Part shown: positions 7,374 to 16,300 of the stretch, piece after piece
Position numbering within the stretch: the first letter of the stretch is position 1
How the letters are laid out: the number at the start of each line of letters is the position of its first letter
Source: a virus
IMG/VR virus record: IMGVR_UViG_3300027971_000074
Span: 1-47,312 of that record
Length of the DNA: 47,312 nucleotides
Strand: one strand, 5' to 3'
Notes under the pieces: generated by a model
What the model saw: only the letters and a program-made list of their open reading frames with translations
Database searches by the model: none
Told to the model about the DNA's origin: nothing
Made by a program: the position numbers and the translations under genes

Positions 7374-8183
7374 TCAGTTGCCGTAGTGCTCGGACAAGAA
7401 CGCGCTGCCGGAGGTGGCACGGGCCGCCTCCACGGAACGAGAGTGAACGCCCCGCACACCGCGAGCACCAACCAGGCCGCCGGATCCCTCGCCGCCCTTG
7501 GCGCGGAAGAAGGTGCCCACCACGGCGCTACTGTCAGCCTGCTGGTTCAGCCAGGCCACAGGATCGGTGTCCTGCCCCTCGGCCGTCTTGATTCGGTCGC
7601 CGTCGCCGTCCACCACATAGAGCTTCCCGGTGGCCTCATCCACCCGGAGGTGGCGGCGGCCTTGAAACTCCATCCACGCATCAAAGAAGGTCAGGCCGCT
7701 GGTATCGGCCCCGTCGCGGCCATCGGCGGCGCTGAACACGCTGCGGGCCAAGGTGCGCACCTGGAGGTCAATGCGGCGGGCCTTCTCCGCCTCGGCGGTG
7801 GCTGTGGCCTTCCTTACGGCCTCCTGGGCTTTGCCCTCAATCCGCTGCCGCTCGGCCGCGGTGAGTTGCTCGCGCTCCACCAGGCGCCGCTCCAGCTCAA
7901 TCGCCTTCTCCTGTGCCTGCCGGTAGGCGTCGGGATTGAGATCCTTGACCGTGCTGAGCTGCGCCTCCATCTGCGCCAAGCGCTTCTCCAGGGCCTTGCG
8001 GGTTTCCCGCTCCTGCCGCAGGGCCCGCTGGCCCGCCTCGCCCAGGCTGGGATCCTCGGGATCAATCTCTTCGGCAGGGGCTCCGCCCCCTTCGCCGCTA
8101 TCGCCAGCTTCGGTCACCATGGCCCATGGCTGCAGCCATTCATCGGCGGTTCCAAGGAGCCGATCAATCTGTTTCGTGTTCAT
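7374..8183 (-). CDS. Capsid scaffolding protein
   Basis: A 269-aa acidic, highly charged protein. Residues 45-145 form a long coiled coil (SLGEAGQRALRQERETRKALEKRL through ERQRIEGKAQEAVRKA). The N-terminus is low-complexity (GDSGEGGGAPAEEIDPEDP) and the C-terminal domain ends in SGSAFLSEHYGN. This is the usual architecture of phage head scaffolds, and it lies immediately upstream of the capsid gene. No protease motif is seen. Confidence 0.8.
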   Translation of the reverse strand: MNTKQIDRLLGTADEWLQPWAMVTEAGDSGEGGGAPAEEIDPEDPSLGEAGQRALRQERETRKALEKRLAQMEAQLSTVKDLNPDAYRQAQEKAIELERRLVEREQLTAAERQRIEGKAQEAVRKATATAEAEKARRIDLQVRTLARSVFSAADGRDGADTSGLTFFDAWMEFQGRRHLRVDEATGKLYVVDGDGDRIKTAEGQDTDPVAWLNQQADSSAVVGTFFRAKGGEGSGGLVGARGVRGVHSRSVEAARATSGSAFLSEHYGN

Positions 8184-8225
8184 GCGTTGCCGGGGAATCG
8201 CTCCGCCGGTGCAAGGTGCAACCGC

Positions 8226-8235
8226 AGTTTTCCCG
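8226..8235 (-). promoter_or_regulatory. Late 10-mer CGGGAAAACT, copy 4
   Basis: Between the 43-aa gene (stop at 8246) and the scaffold start at 8183; spacing 42 nt. Confidence 0.85.
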
Positions 8236-8245
8236 GTTTGCTATT

Positions 8246-8377
8246 TCAGCCCTTCAGGGCCTGCGCCACGGCCTTGGCGATGGCACGTTCCTCGGCCTGC
8301 CGCTGCAGCAGCCGCTGACGGTTGGCCAGGGCCACGAGCTGAGCGGCCTGGACGAGGGGAGGGGAGGGGGTGGTCAT
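8246..8377 (-). CDS. 43-aa hypothetical protein
   Basis: Its ATG overlaps the stop of the preceding tail gene (ATGA) and it ends 10 bp before a late 10-mer. The product starts MTTPSPPLVQAAQLVALANR and continues as one Arg/Gln/Ala-rich helix to the C-terminal ALKG. Coupling and a clean spacer on the 3' side favour a real gene. Function unknown. Confidence 0.6.
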   Translation of the reverse strand: MTTPSPPLVQAAQLVALANRQRLLQRQAEERAIAKAVAQALKG

Positions 8378-9240
8378 GGAAGACGTGCCGTGATGGTTGT
8401 TTCGTAGCCGTTAACCTCGCTAATCCGTGAAATGTCGTACTCAGGCGTAATCGGAATGGTGATTTGTGGCGTGTTAGGGGGTGGGTAATGGTTGACCTCT
8501 GAGTTTGGTAAGTAGCTTGGCCAGGCGTGTAGTGGATTAGTTGCTGGATTCCCAAGCTGAAACAATTCCGACTCGCTGCCTGTCGCCAGTTTTGCTTTTG
8601 TCCAAGGCAGATAATAGATAATGCTTCCGAAGTTTCCAAAATCATTGGCGCCGACTAAATACGTTCTTTCAAAGATCAAAGCAAAGAACGGTTCCGACGA
8701 GTCGCCCGTTAGAGGATCTGTAAACGTAGTTAGGTAAATCCTGCTTTTCTCGGTTCCTTCCAACAAGGAGTAAATGCCGGCGTTGGTATTGTCATACCCA
8801 AGTGTCTGATTAAAAGAAAAAACAACTTGGTAGTAGACCTGCTTTCCTTCTATGTCGTCACCTTCAACATAAATTGTCCAGGTGTCTATGGTATCAGTTT
8901 GTGGCTGAGGGCCAATGATAGCTGCTTGCGGCGGGGTACTGTCCTGCACAATGCGCCGGGATTTTTCAATGGTGTAGTTGCGGACTGTTCCCGCCGGCCT
9001 CCTCTTCCTCCAAATCCGCCACTTCAACGGATCTTCCGGCTCAAGCACTTCCACAGCAGCTTGATCGGGCGTCAGCGGTTGAGCCCTCACCAAGGCCAAG
9101 GCGGCGCGGCGGGCTTTTACCTTGGCCTTGATCTTGTCGGTCAGCGTCCTACCGCCCAGCGCCTCCCGGTTGGCATACTGCGCCGCCCTGGCGGACTCGA
9201 TCAGCCGAGGCGGCAGGCTCAGGTCAACGCGGCCGGCCAT
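8374..9240 (-). CDS. Tail-region hypothetical protein of mosaic composition
   Basis: A 288-aa protein. The first ~75 residues are basic and helical in GC-rich DNA (TDKIKAKVKARRAALALVRA). The rest is beta-rich and encoded in clearly AT-richer DNA (WTIYVEGDDIEGKQVYYQVVFSFN, PEYDISRISEVNGYETTITARLP). Start and stop overlap both neighbours (TAATG, ATGA). The position after the tail hub suggests a tail-tip or fibre accessory protein. The composition break suggests domain exchange. Confidence 0.55.
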   Translation of the reverse strand: MAGRVDLSLPPRLIESARAAQYANREALGGRTLTDKIKAKVKARRAALALVRAQPLTPDQAAVEVLEPEDPLKWRIWRKRRPAGTVRNYTIEKSRRIVQDSTPPQAAIIGPQPQTDTIDTWTIYVEGDDIEGKQVYYQVVFSFNQTLGYDNTNAGIYSLLEGTEKSRIYLTTFTDPLTGDSSEPFFALIFERTYLVGANDFGNFGSIIYYLPWTKAKLATGSESELFQLGNPATNPLHAWPSYLPNSEVNHYPPPNTPQITIPITPEYDISRISEVNGYETTITARLP

Positions 9241-9689
9241 TAGTCGGCCACCAGCAGAAAGCCATCAGTGAAGAGTGCCACGTTGTATCCGCGGCTTTGG
9301 CCGGGGCTTAGGGCAATGTTGGGGCTTTCGGTGAGGACAAAGGAAACGCCGGTGTTCCATGAGACACTGCTTCCCGAAATGGTGCCAATCACGATGTAGG
9401 CAGTGTTCCATGAAAGACCTGAGCCACCCGAGGAGGCAGTGAAACCGCAGAATTGACTCCCGGCCTCAAAGCGCTCGGTTGTGCTGTTGTAGCTTCCCGA
9501 GGGAATCGTCCATTCCGCCCTGGCGTAACCATTGCCGCTCAACTCCACGGCATCCCAGGCGGCAGTGTTGCTGCTCACCCCAAGGGATCCCGAGTTGACT
9601 GCCAGGCACAGCCGCGCCTTTTTGCCGGCGTAATTGCTGGCAAACAAGCGACCCGCCTCGTAAGGCGTCTGAATCATGGCCACGGCCAT
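9240..9689 (-). CDS. Tail-tip beta-sandwich-like hypothetical protein
   Basis: A 149-aa Ser/Gly-rich, beta-strand-rich protein (KARLCLAVNSGSLG, ARAEWTIPSGSYNS, AYIVIGTISGSSVSWNTG, GYNVALFTDGFLLVAD). It resembles small structural proteins between hub and fibre genes but carries no family signature I can name. An alternative ATG lies four codons in (MIQTPYEAG). A late 10-mer lies 25 nt upstream. Confidence 0.5.
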   Translation of the reverse strand: MAVAMIQTPYEAGRLFASNYAGKKARLCLAVNSGSLGVSSNTAAWDAVELSGNGYARAEWTIPSGSYNSTTERFEAGSQFCGFTASSGGSGLSWNTAYIVIGTISGSSVSWNTGVSFVLTESPNIALSPGQSRGYNVALFTDGFLLVAD

Positions 9690-9714
9690 TGGGCTTGATC
9701 CGTAGAACTGCCCT

Positions 9715-9724
9715 AGTTTTCCCG
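9715..9724 (-). promoter_or_regulatory. Late 10-mer CGGGAAAACT, copy 5
   Basis: 4 bp after the tail hub stop and 25 nt before the ATG at 9689. Followed by AGGGCAG. Confidence 0.85.
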
Positions 9725-9728
9725 GTGG

Positions 9729-12623
9729 TTACTCAAAGAAAATCATCGGGCCAAAGTAGGCATTGCCATCGCCTGGCACCGACACAAAAGCACTGGCATA
9801 AGCATTCAGGAGATAAGCCTGGCCAAAACTTGCACCGCTCAGCGTGGTTATCGTGGCGCCTTTAATCACGTTGTCCGAGAGGTATGTATTTTCAATTCCT
9901 GCCATCAGCAGGTAGGGAACACCAGCTTGCAGTGTCGCGCCTTGCTCAGATAAATTAACGCGGCGCCAGACCCCATCGAGCGTTGCTTGTGTTTGCCCTG
10001 ATGAGCCAGGAATGGCGATAAAGTATTGCGTTTCTGCAGCATCAAAATACACACCAGGCAAGGTGTTGTACGGATCACCTTCGGTATAATTGCTCAAGTC
10101 GTACAGATAGATGGCGTAAGGCCCATTCAGTCCATTCTGCCCATTGTCATACATTCCGACTCCTTTGATTGTTTTGGCGCTGCTTAGCGTAAAGCTCCAT
10201 CCATAGCCGTCCCTGAGTTGCTCAGGGCTTGGATGCCAAGCAACAGAGGTTCCTCCGCTGAAGCTCAAAAATGCGCCATTGGCCGGCGCGGTCGGAGGTG
10301 TTGCAAGTTCCGCAACGGCGCCCGACAGGCTGCCAATTAGAAGCTCAAACGGATTGAAACTTGCCAGATCCGCCCCGCTGCCGCTTCCAGCCAGCAAATC
10401 GGCTGGTGGCTGGTTCACCCATAGCTGCGTTGTAACCAGCGCTCCAGATCCGCTTCCTGCTGCTATGCCAATCGTTTCCTGGTACGGTCGCAGAATGGCG
10501 CCTGGCGATGTTGTGCGTGGATAGACAGGGGCTTGACTTGCAGGCAAAGATGCAAACAGATTGCTCAGATTGGGATTACCAAAGTTAAAGCCAGAGGGAA
10601 TAGCGATAGCGTTGGCCGGCTTGGGATTGGTGTTTGTGGTGACCCCGACAGGAGATGGAAGGGTTGACGCACCGGGCGGCAGTGGGAACCACGCATTCGC
10701 CACGGTGGTGCCATCAACCGCACCCCAGAACAATGCGTCGGTGGTAGCGGTGACTCCTTGGGGATCAAGGTTGTAGGTGGTGCCGTTGATTCTGAATGCG
10801 GCAGTGCAGCCGTTCAAGCGAAGGAACACCAGGCCCAGCGGTTCGGCCGGCAGCACCTCAGGCAGCACCTGGATCCCGTTGCCGTTTCGGTGACCCAGCA
10901 GGAGGCGGTTTTCAGTGGTAGCGAAATGCAGTGCCTTCTGATCGGCCTGTCCACGAATCACGCTGTAGGCGCCATTGCTGTAGACGATCCGATCGTCTGG
11001 GGCGTAGGGCGGGCTGAGTTCAATGCTGGTCTGACTGGTGGCCGATCCCACGGCCCAGGTCGCGGTGGAGGCGGTTTCAACGGTGGGGGCCTTCAGGTTG
11101 GCCGCCGCAGTTCGATCGGCTTCGCTGGGGCGCTTCTGGAGTCCGAACTCGCGAGCGGTGCTGATTCTGACCCCACCACCGGTGCTGACAAGCCGCTTTG
11201 CAATGCCAAGCAGCGAAGGTAGGCGGCCTTGGTCTAATTGATTGCCAGCGTCGCGATACCGCGACATGGTTTCCTGCCCGTCAACGGTGCTGATAAACGG
11301 GGCCAGGGATAGCGTGGCTGTTTTGGTTGTGCCCTGCGACTTGTTTCTTGCATACCTGATTTCACGGTAGCTTGACTGGTACTGATCACCATAAAGAGCG
11401 CCGCGAACAGAGAAGTAGTTACCTTGATACCCGAGCGAAGTTTTTAGCGGACCCTCGGGGGAAAACTCTATTGATTTTTCCAAAATCAACTCTCCGTCAC
11501 TGCCGTAGGTGTATGCAGTTTCGGAGTAAATGTCAGTTCCCCATTGATTTGAGGTGAAAGTTTTGCGAACGGTCACGCGGTCCTTGTTGTCGTATTCCGT
11601 TCTGGTGATCGTGCGAGGAATGTAATTTATCGTTTCCTGTAGTTGGTATGCTTTGACCTCGAAAACTTGATCCATGACAGCATCGCCCAGGATTGTCGTC
11701 TGAAAACCGTTTTCGATAGATTGACCCGCAATCCAAAACACCGGCTTTCCATTGGCATCCTTGCGTTGACGATAAGCCAAGCTGCCATTTTCATTTAAGA
11801 CCGGAACCTTGGCGTATTCTGTCCATTGATGAACGTATTGCTCTGGAGCCCCGTAATTTTCTTCAAGTTCCCAGTTGCGCTTGCTGAGCTGGTTCTCATC
11901 AAGACCAGACGGAGCGACCAGCTTTAGGCTGGTGTATTTTGCGTAGACAGCATCACCCGATAGGTCACCCGTGTTGATTGAATTAAGGTCAATCAGGTCA
12001 GCCTCGGTCAACAGCACGCCTGTGCCAATCTCAGCGGGGGCCTTGTTGATAAACTCCACCAGGCCCGCCGCGTTCATTCTCACGGCGTAACCCTCGGAAT
12101 GGGCCAACTTGCCCAGTTCCTCCACGTAGCCGGCCGTGAGGTCAAACTCCTGCCTGAAGTAGTGATTCGTCAGCGGGATGGATCCGGCCGCCGTGAGCCC
12201 CAGGGCTGCCAGGATCTGCTCCACCAGCCAGCTTGCCGGAATCGCAGGCGCCGCGGCACGCCAGACCGCCTCTGGGGTGTCCGGGTTGGCCTGGCGGGCG
12301 GAGAGGCTGTCGGGCGGTTGCTTGCGGGCCTCGAAGTAGGCCAGATCACAGCCGACGCTTACCGCTGTGGCCTTGCCGCCTAGGGGGTTGGCGAAGCTGG
12401 AGAGCACCCGCAGGCGCCGGGGGATCCGTGCGATCCAGTTCTGACCATCGGAATAAGCCAGCTCCACCACGGCGCCGGGAGATGGCCGATAGATGCCAGC
12501 CAGGTTGATCGTCCCTCGCGTGGTGATCACCCCGGACCCCTGCGCGTGCGTGTCGGCAATGCTGCTGCCCCCTTCCAGTGGGCCGAGGTTGCACCAGGCG
12601 TAGGCGCGGGAATCAATACTCAT
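9729..12623 (-). CDS. Tail hub / tail-associated protein (baseplate-type)
   Basis: A 964-aa protein. The N-terminal ~350 residues carry 'VVELAYSDGQNWIARIPRRLRVLSS', then 'YFRQEFDLTAGYVEELGKLAHSEGYAVRMNAAGLVEFINK', the pattern of gp27/late-control-D-like hub proteins that form the tail-tip ring. The C-terminal half is beta-rich with a possible carbohydrate-binding region (residues ~800-964, SGGTSVAWHPSPEQL to VSVPGDGNAYFGPMIFFE). It overlaps the distal tail gene (ATGA). DNA at about 11.35-12.0 kb is AT-richer. Confidence 0.65.
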   Translation of the reverse strand: MSIDSRAYAWCNLGPLEGGSSIADTHAQGSGVITTRGTINLAGIYRPSPGAVVELAYSDGQNWIARIPRRLRVLSSFANPLGGKATAVSVGCDLAYFEARKQPPDSLSARQANPDTPEAVWRAAAPAIPASWLVEQILAALGLTAAGSIPLTNHYFRQEFDLTAGYVEELGKLAHSEGYAVRMNAAGLVEFINKAPAEIGTGVLLTEADLIDLNSINTGDLSGDAVYAKYTSLKLVAPSGLDENQLSKRNWELEENYGAPEQYVHQWTEYAKVPVLNENGSLAYRQRKDANGKPVFWIAGQSIENGFQTTILGDAVMDQVFEVKAYQLQETINYIPRTITRTEYDNKDRVTVRKTFTSNQWGTDIYSETAYTYGSDGELILEKSIEFSPEGPLKTSLGYQGNYFSVRGALYGDQYQSSYREIRYARNKSQGTTKTATLSLAPFISTVDGQETMSRYRDAGNQLDQGRLPSLLGIAKRLVSTGGGVRISTAREFGLQKRPSEADRTAAANLKAPTVETASTATWAVGSATSQTSIELSPPYAPDDRIVYSNGAYSVIRGQADQKALHFATTENRLLLGHRNGNGIQVLPEVLPAEPLGLVFLRLNGCTAAFRINGTTYNLDPQGVTATTDALFWGAVDGTTVANAWFPLPPGASTLPSPVGVTTNTNPKPANAIAIPSGFNFGNPNLSNLFASLPASQAPVYPRTTSPGAILRPYQETIGIAAGSGSGALVTTQLWVNQPPADLLAGSGSGADLASFNPFELLIGSLSGAVAELATPPTAPANGAFLSFSGGTSVAWHPSPEQLRDGYGWSFTLSSAKTIKGVGMYDNGQNGLNGPYAIYLYDLSNYTEGDPYNTLPGVYFDAAETQYFIAIPGSSGQTQATLDGVWRRVNLSEQGATLQAGVPYLLMAGIENTYLSDNVIKGATITTLSGASFGQAYLLNAYASAFVSVPGDGNAYFGPMIFFE

Positions 12624-13375
12624 CGGATCTTGCTCACGGCAAAAGCCACGTCGTAATAGGTGCCGATCGTGCCGCCATCAGCCCGGCGCTTGGCCACTGG
12701 CTCGCTCCATTCCGTGGGGAACCACCCACCGGTGGACGGACTGGCGGCGGTGGTGGTCTTCAGCCAGGTTTCCAGGGCTGTCAGGTTGGCCGAGGTGACC
12801 CACCCCTGCACCCGCCGCGTTTCGGTCACAGCCAGCGGCCCGGTGAGGACATGCCCCCCGGCGGGAGTGAGCGCCAAAGCCGGCAGATCGGTAAAGCCGT
12901 CAGGGCGGGCGGTGAGGTTCACCACGGCGCTTCCGAAGGTGATCGTGCCCAGGTTGAGCTGCGCGGCCTGCTCTGCCTCCTCCTCCCCTTGCCGCAGCAG
13001 GATGGCCAGCGCCTGGGAGGCATCAACAAGGGTGATGCTCACCCGGCAGAACATGCCTGCCATGGCGATCGATGGCGCCGAGGCGAACCAGCAGGGCACA
13101 GCCGAGGACCATGCAAACCCAGGCGCCTCGCCGAGCAGGGCCACGGTGGCCCCCGCCACGCCCGTGCGCACCGGGTCATCCTCCAGGAGCTTCACCGCGT
13201 TCCAAGCGTCGTAGAGGCCAGTGATCGTGGCCCCGTCCTCGCGGTTCACGATGCCCGAGAGGGCCCACCGCCGGGCGGCCCTGCCGCGGCGCACGTCCAC
13301 CTCGTCGTAGCCGAACGGGTGGTCCGTGAGGTTCGGGAAGGTGTAGGTGGTGCCGCCGTAGGAGAGGCTGATCAT
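12620..13375 (-). CDS. Distal tail protein-like
   Basis: A 251-aa protein. 'FGYDEVDVRRGRAARRWALSGIVNREDGATITGLYDAW' and later 'FCRVSITLVDASQALAILL' fit distal tail or minor tail proteins that cap the tube and hold the hub. Coupled by ATGA overlaps to both the tape measure and the hub, the classic order tape measure - distal tail - hub. The N-terminus 'MISLSYGGTTYTFPNLTD' suits a tube-interacting beta domain. Confidence 0.6.
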   Translation of the reverse strand: MISLSYGGTTYTFPNLTDHPFGYDEVDVRRGRAARRWALSGIVNREDGATITGLYDAWNAVKLLEDDPVRTGVAGATVALLGEAPGFAWSSAVPCWFASAPSIAMAGMFCRVSITLVDASQALAILLRQGEEEAEQAAQLNLGTITFGSAVVNLTARPDGFTDLPALALTPAGGHVLTGPLAVTETRRVQGWVTSANLTALETWLKTTTAASPSTGGWFPTEWSEPVAKRRADGGTIGTYYDVAFAVSKIR

Positions 13376-16300
13376 CGGAGGCCCTGCAGGGTGTGAAGGA
13401 GGCCGGCATTGCCCGGCAGGTTGACGACAACCTCGGGCCGATACGACCGCATGGTGCCTTCCAGTGCATCAATCGAGCGCTGGAGGCGCCCCAGGGCCGC
13501 AGCTTGCGAGGCCGCACCGCTGACACCTCCGGCCGAGGCCACGCCCGCCAGCACGGGCGCCGGTGCGCCACCGGTGAACGCGCCCATGGAGCTCAGCCTG
13601 GCCGTCAGGCCAGCAGGGAGCACCATGCCGGCCGATGGGGGGCTCCAGGAGCCGTAGGCCGGGGCATGGATCAGGGACAGGGCGCCAGAGCGCGACAGGA
13701 AGGCCTCGGGGCCCAGCTCGTTCACTTGGTAGGTGCCACCCGGCTCCACCCCACCACCGGCCCAGCGGGCAGCGGGGGCCTTGGCCAGGCGTTCAACCGT
13801 GGTCAGCAGCTTCTGCGCATCGTCGTTGGCTTGCGCGAATCCCGTGGCCAACGCCTCGGCGGCCTTGGTGGCGTTCTGCAGGGGCTCCGGCAATCCCGAC
13901 GCTGCGGCGTAAATCTTCTCCACCGGACCATTGCCGGCCTGGATCGTGCCCACGAACACTTCACGCAGCCGATCAACACCAGCGGCAGCCTTGTCGATCT
14001 TGGCCAGTGAGCCGCTGAGGCTGTCCTCCCAGCCCTTGCCTGCGGCGGCGGCTCGTTGCTGGTTGGCGACGGTCCCCTGCTGTGCCTGCTGGGTTTGGCG
14101 CTCAAGGCCCCAGATTTCGGCCATCTGCCCCAGGCGGGTGCGCTCCTCTGCGGCTTGCTGCCGGGACAGGTTCACCGCTTGCTGCTGCAGCCCAATCCGT
14201 TCCTTCAGGCTGGCTTTCTCGATCGGATCGGTGCTCGGATCCAGGAGCTTGCCCCGCAGCTCCAGCAGTTGCTGACGCTGCTGCAGCACGTTCTGATCGG
14301 CGGCGCGGATCGCCCCTTGCTGCTCCAGGAACTGCGCACCCTGCTTCAATTCGAGCACCTTCCGCTCCATCTCAAACCGCCGCGCCGTGGCCTCGATGCT
14401 GGCCTGCATGGCGCGATACTCAATCTGTTCACCGTCTCGCTTGATTGCGGCGATCCGCTGCTCTGCCTGCTGGATCACCTGAGAGTTGGCGCCGCGCTCC
14501 CGCAGGAACTGCAGTTCCTTCTCGGCCAGGCTGAGGCGGTTGCTGTTGCGGCTGCGCTCCACGTCGAACCCTGATTGCGTGAGCGCCGCCTGGGCATTGG
14601 CGAGGTTCACGTAGGCATCGGCCACCTGTTGGATGGCCCGCAATCGTGCGGTGTCCTGCCCAGCGATCTTGTCGGCCAGGCTGGCGCGGGCTTGCTCCAC
14701 GCTGAGCTTGCCCTTCGCAAGTTCCAGCTCCTGCTTTGCCGTGAGCACGCGCTTCCCGTCTTTGGTTACTTGTTGATCCAGGGTTGCAGCTAGATCCTTG
14801 TTGATTCGGTCCCGTTCAATGTCAAGGTTTCTGATCTGGATTTGCAGCGGCAGCAGTTGGCTTCGCAGCTTGGATGGATCGGCGCCCTTGGACAAAGCAG
14901 CGGCAATGTCGCCCTGTAGGTTGCTGAGTTGCCGCACGGCTTCCTCCCGGTTAATCGCCGTCTTGATTCCAACCTTTCTAAGGTCAATCTGCCGCTGATA
15001 AATGTCCAGAGCTTTATCAATGTCTTTCTGTTCGGGTGCGTCAACTGGGAGGGCGATTTTCTTAGCCAGCAGATTCTCGACTTCCTTTTTGATTGCGGCA
15101 AGATCCTTGGCTCCCTGCTGAGCAACCGGGGAGGCGTCGGTAACGGCCTGGCCTCGATCAATCTCCTGCAGCAGCTTCAGATACCGTTCAGCGCCGTCCA
15201 CCTTGGCCTGGAGCGGCGCCTTTCTGTCGTCACCATCCTTGAGCTTGTCGTACTCATCCTTGAGGCTCTTAAGCTCAGCCTTTGCTTTATCAATACTCAA
15301 CTTGATCTCCAGTGGTCCCTCAATCTCGCGCAGCTTCATGTAAAGCTCATTCACCCGCTTCTGCGCATCGGTCGTATCAAGGCCCAGCTTTTTGCCGTCC
15401 GCAATCTCCTTCTGGAGTTGGGCGATCTGCTCTTTCAGTTCACGGGCTTTGCTGCTGAGGGCTTCGGTGTCTTCTCCGGTGGTCTTGATGTTGTTGTTAA
15501 GCACCGCATAAACACTTGCAGCGGTTACAGCGGCACCAATCAGCGCGGCAGCAAAACCTCCCTTTGCGGCTCCAGAGGCCAGGGACGTGAGCACGGCTGT
15601 TCTGCCAAGCTGAATGTTCAGAAATCCCAGTCCGGTTGCGGCGATTCCAGCGGCGGCGGCGATGCTCCGAAACACCAGAACCCCCGCCCCTAGTGCGATC
15701 GTCGTTTGAACCAACGTCTTAGTGGTCTTGTCCATCTCGTCAAACTTCCCGGTAAGCAACCCGATACCAGCCGCGGCAGCCAGAACGATCGTGAGACTCC
15801 CTCCAATCCCAGCCACTGCCACCCCGGCCGCCCTTGCCGCAACGGCCAGCCCCGCAAGCCCACCCGTCTGGGCCAGCACGAGATTGAGCGCGGTGAGGCT
15901 GATCGCGGCACCGGTGGAAGCGATTCCGAGGGCGATCAGCGCCGCCCCGGTGTCCTTGACCGGCTTGGGCAGGGCTGACACGGCGCCCACGGCAGCGTTG
16001 GCCGCTTGCACCAAGGGCCGGAGGCCTGCCGCCATCACTCCGCCGATGTTGTTGCGAAGGCTGTCCATGGTGCCGGTGAGCTGCTGCAGCTCCAGACCCA
16101 TGCCGGCCATCGCGGTGCGGGCGGTGTCGGTTGCGCCCTTGCTGTTGCGGAGGTCGCTGAACATTTTGGTGATGGCCGAGTTGCTCTGGTTAGTGACAGC
16201 CAGAAACTTGGATCCGGCTTCATCGCCAAACAAGATGTTTGCCAGTTGCACCTGATCAGCCTGGTTGAGCTTCTCCAGGCCGCCCTTAAGCCGCAGAAAC

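Noticed and set aside
11459-11470. GGGGAAAACT on the + strand inside the tail hub gene
   Set aside because: It differs at the first base, is in the opposite orientation, and is not near a start codon.
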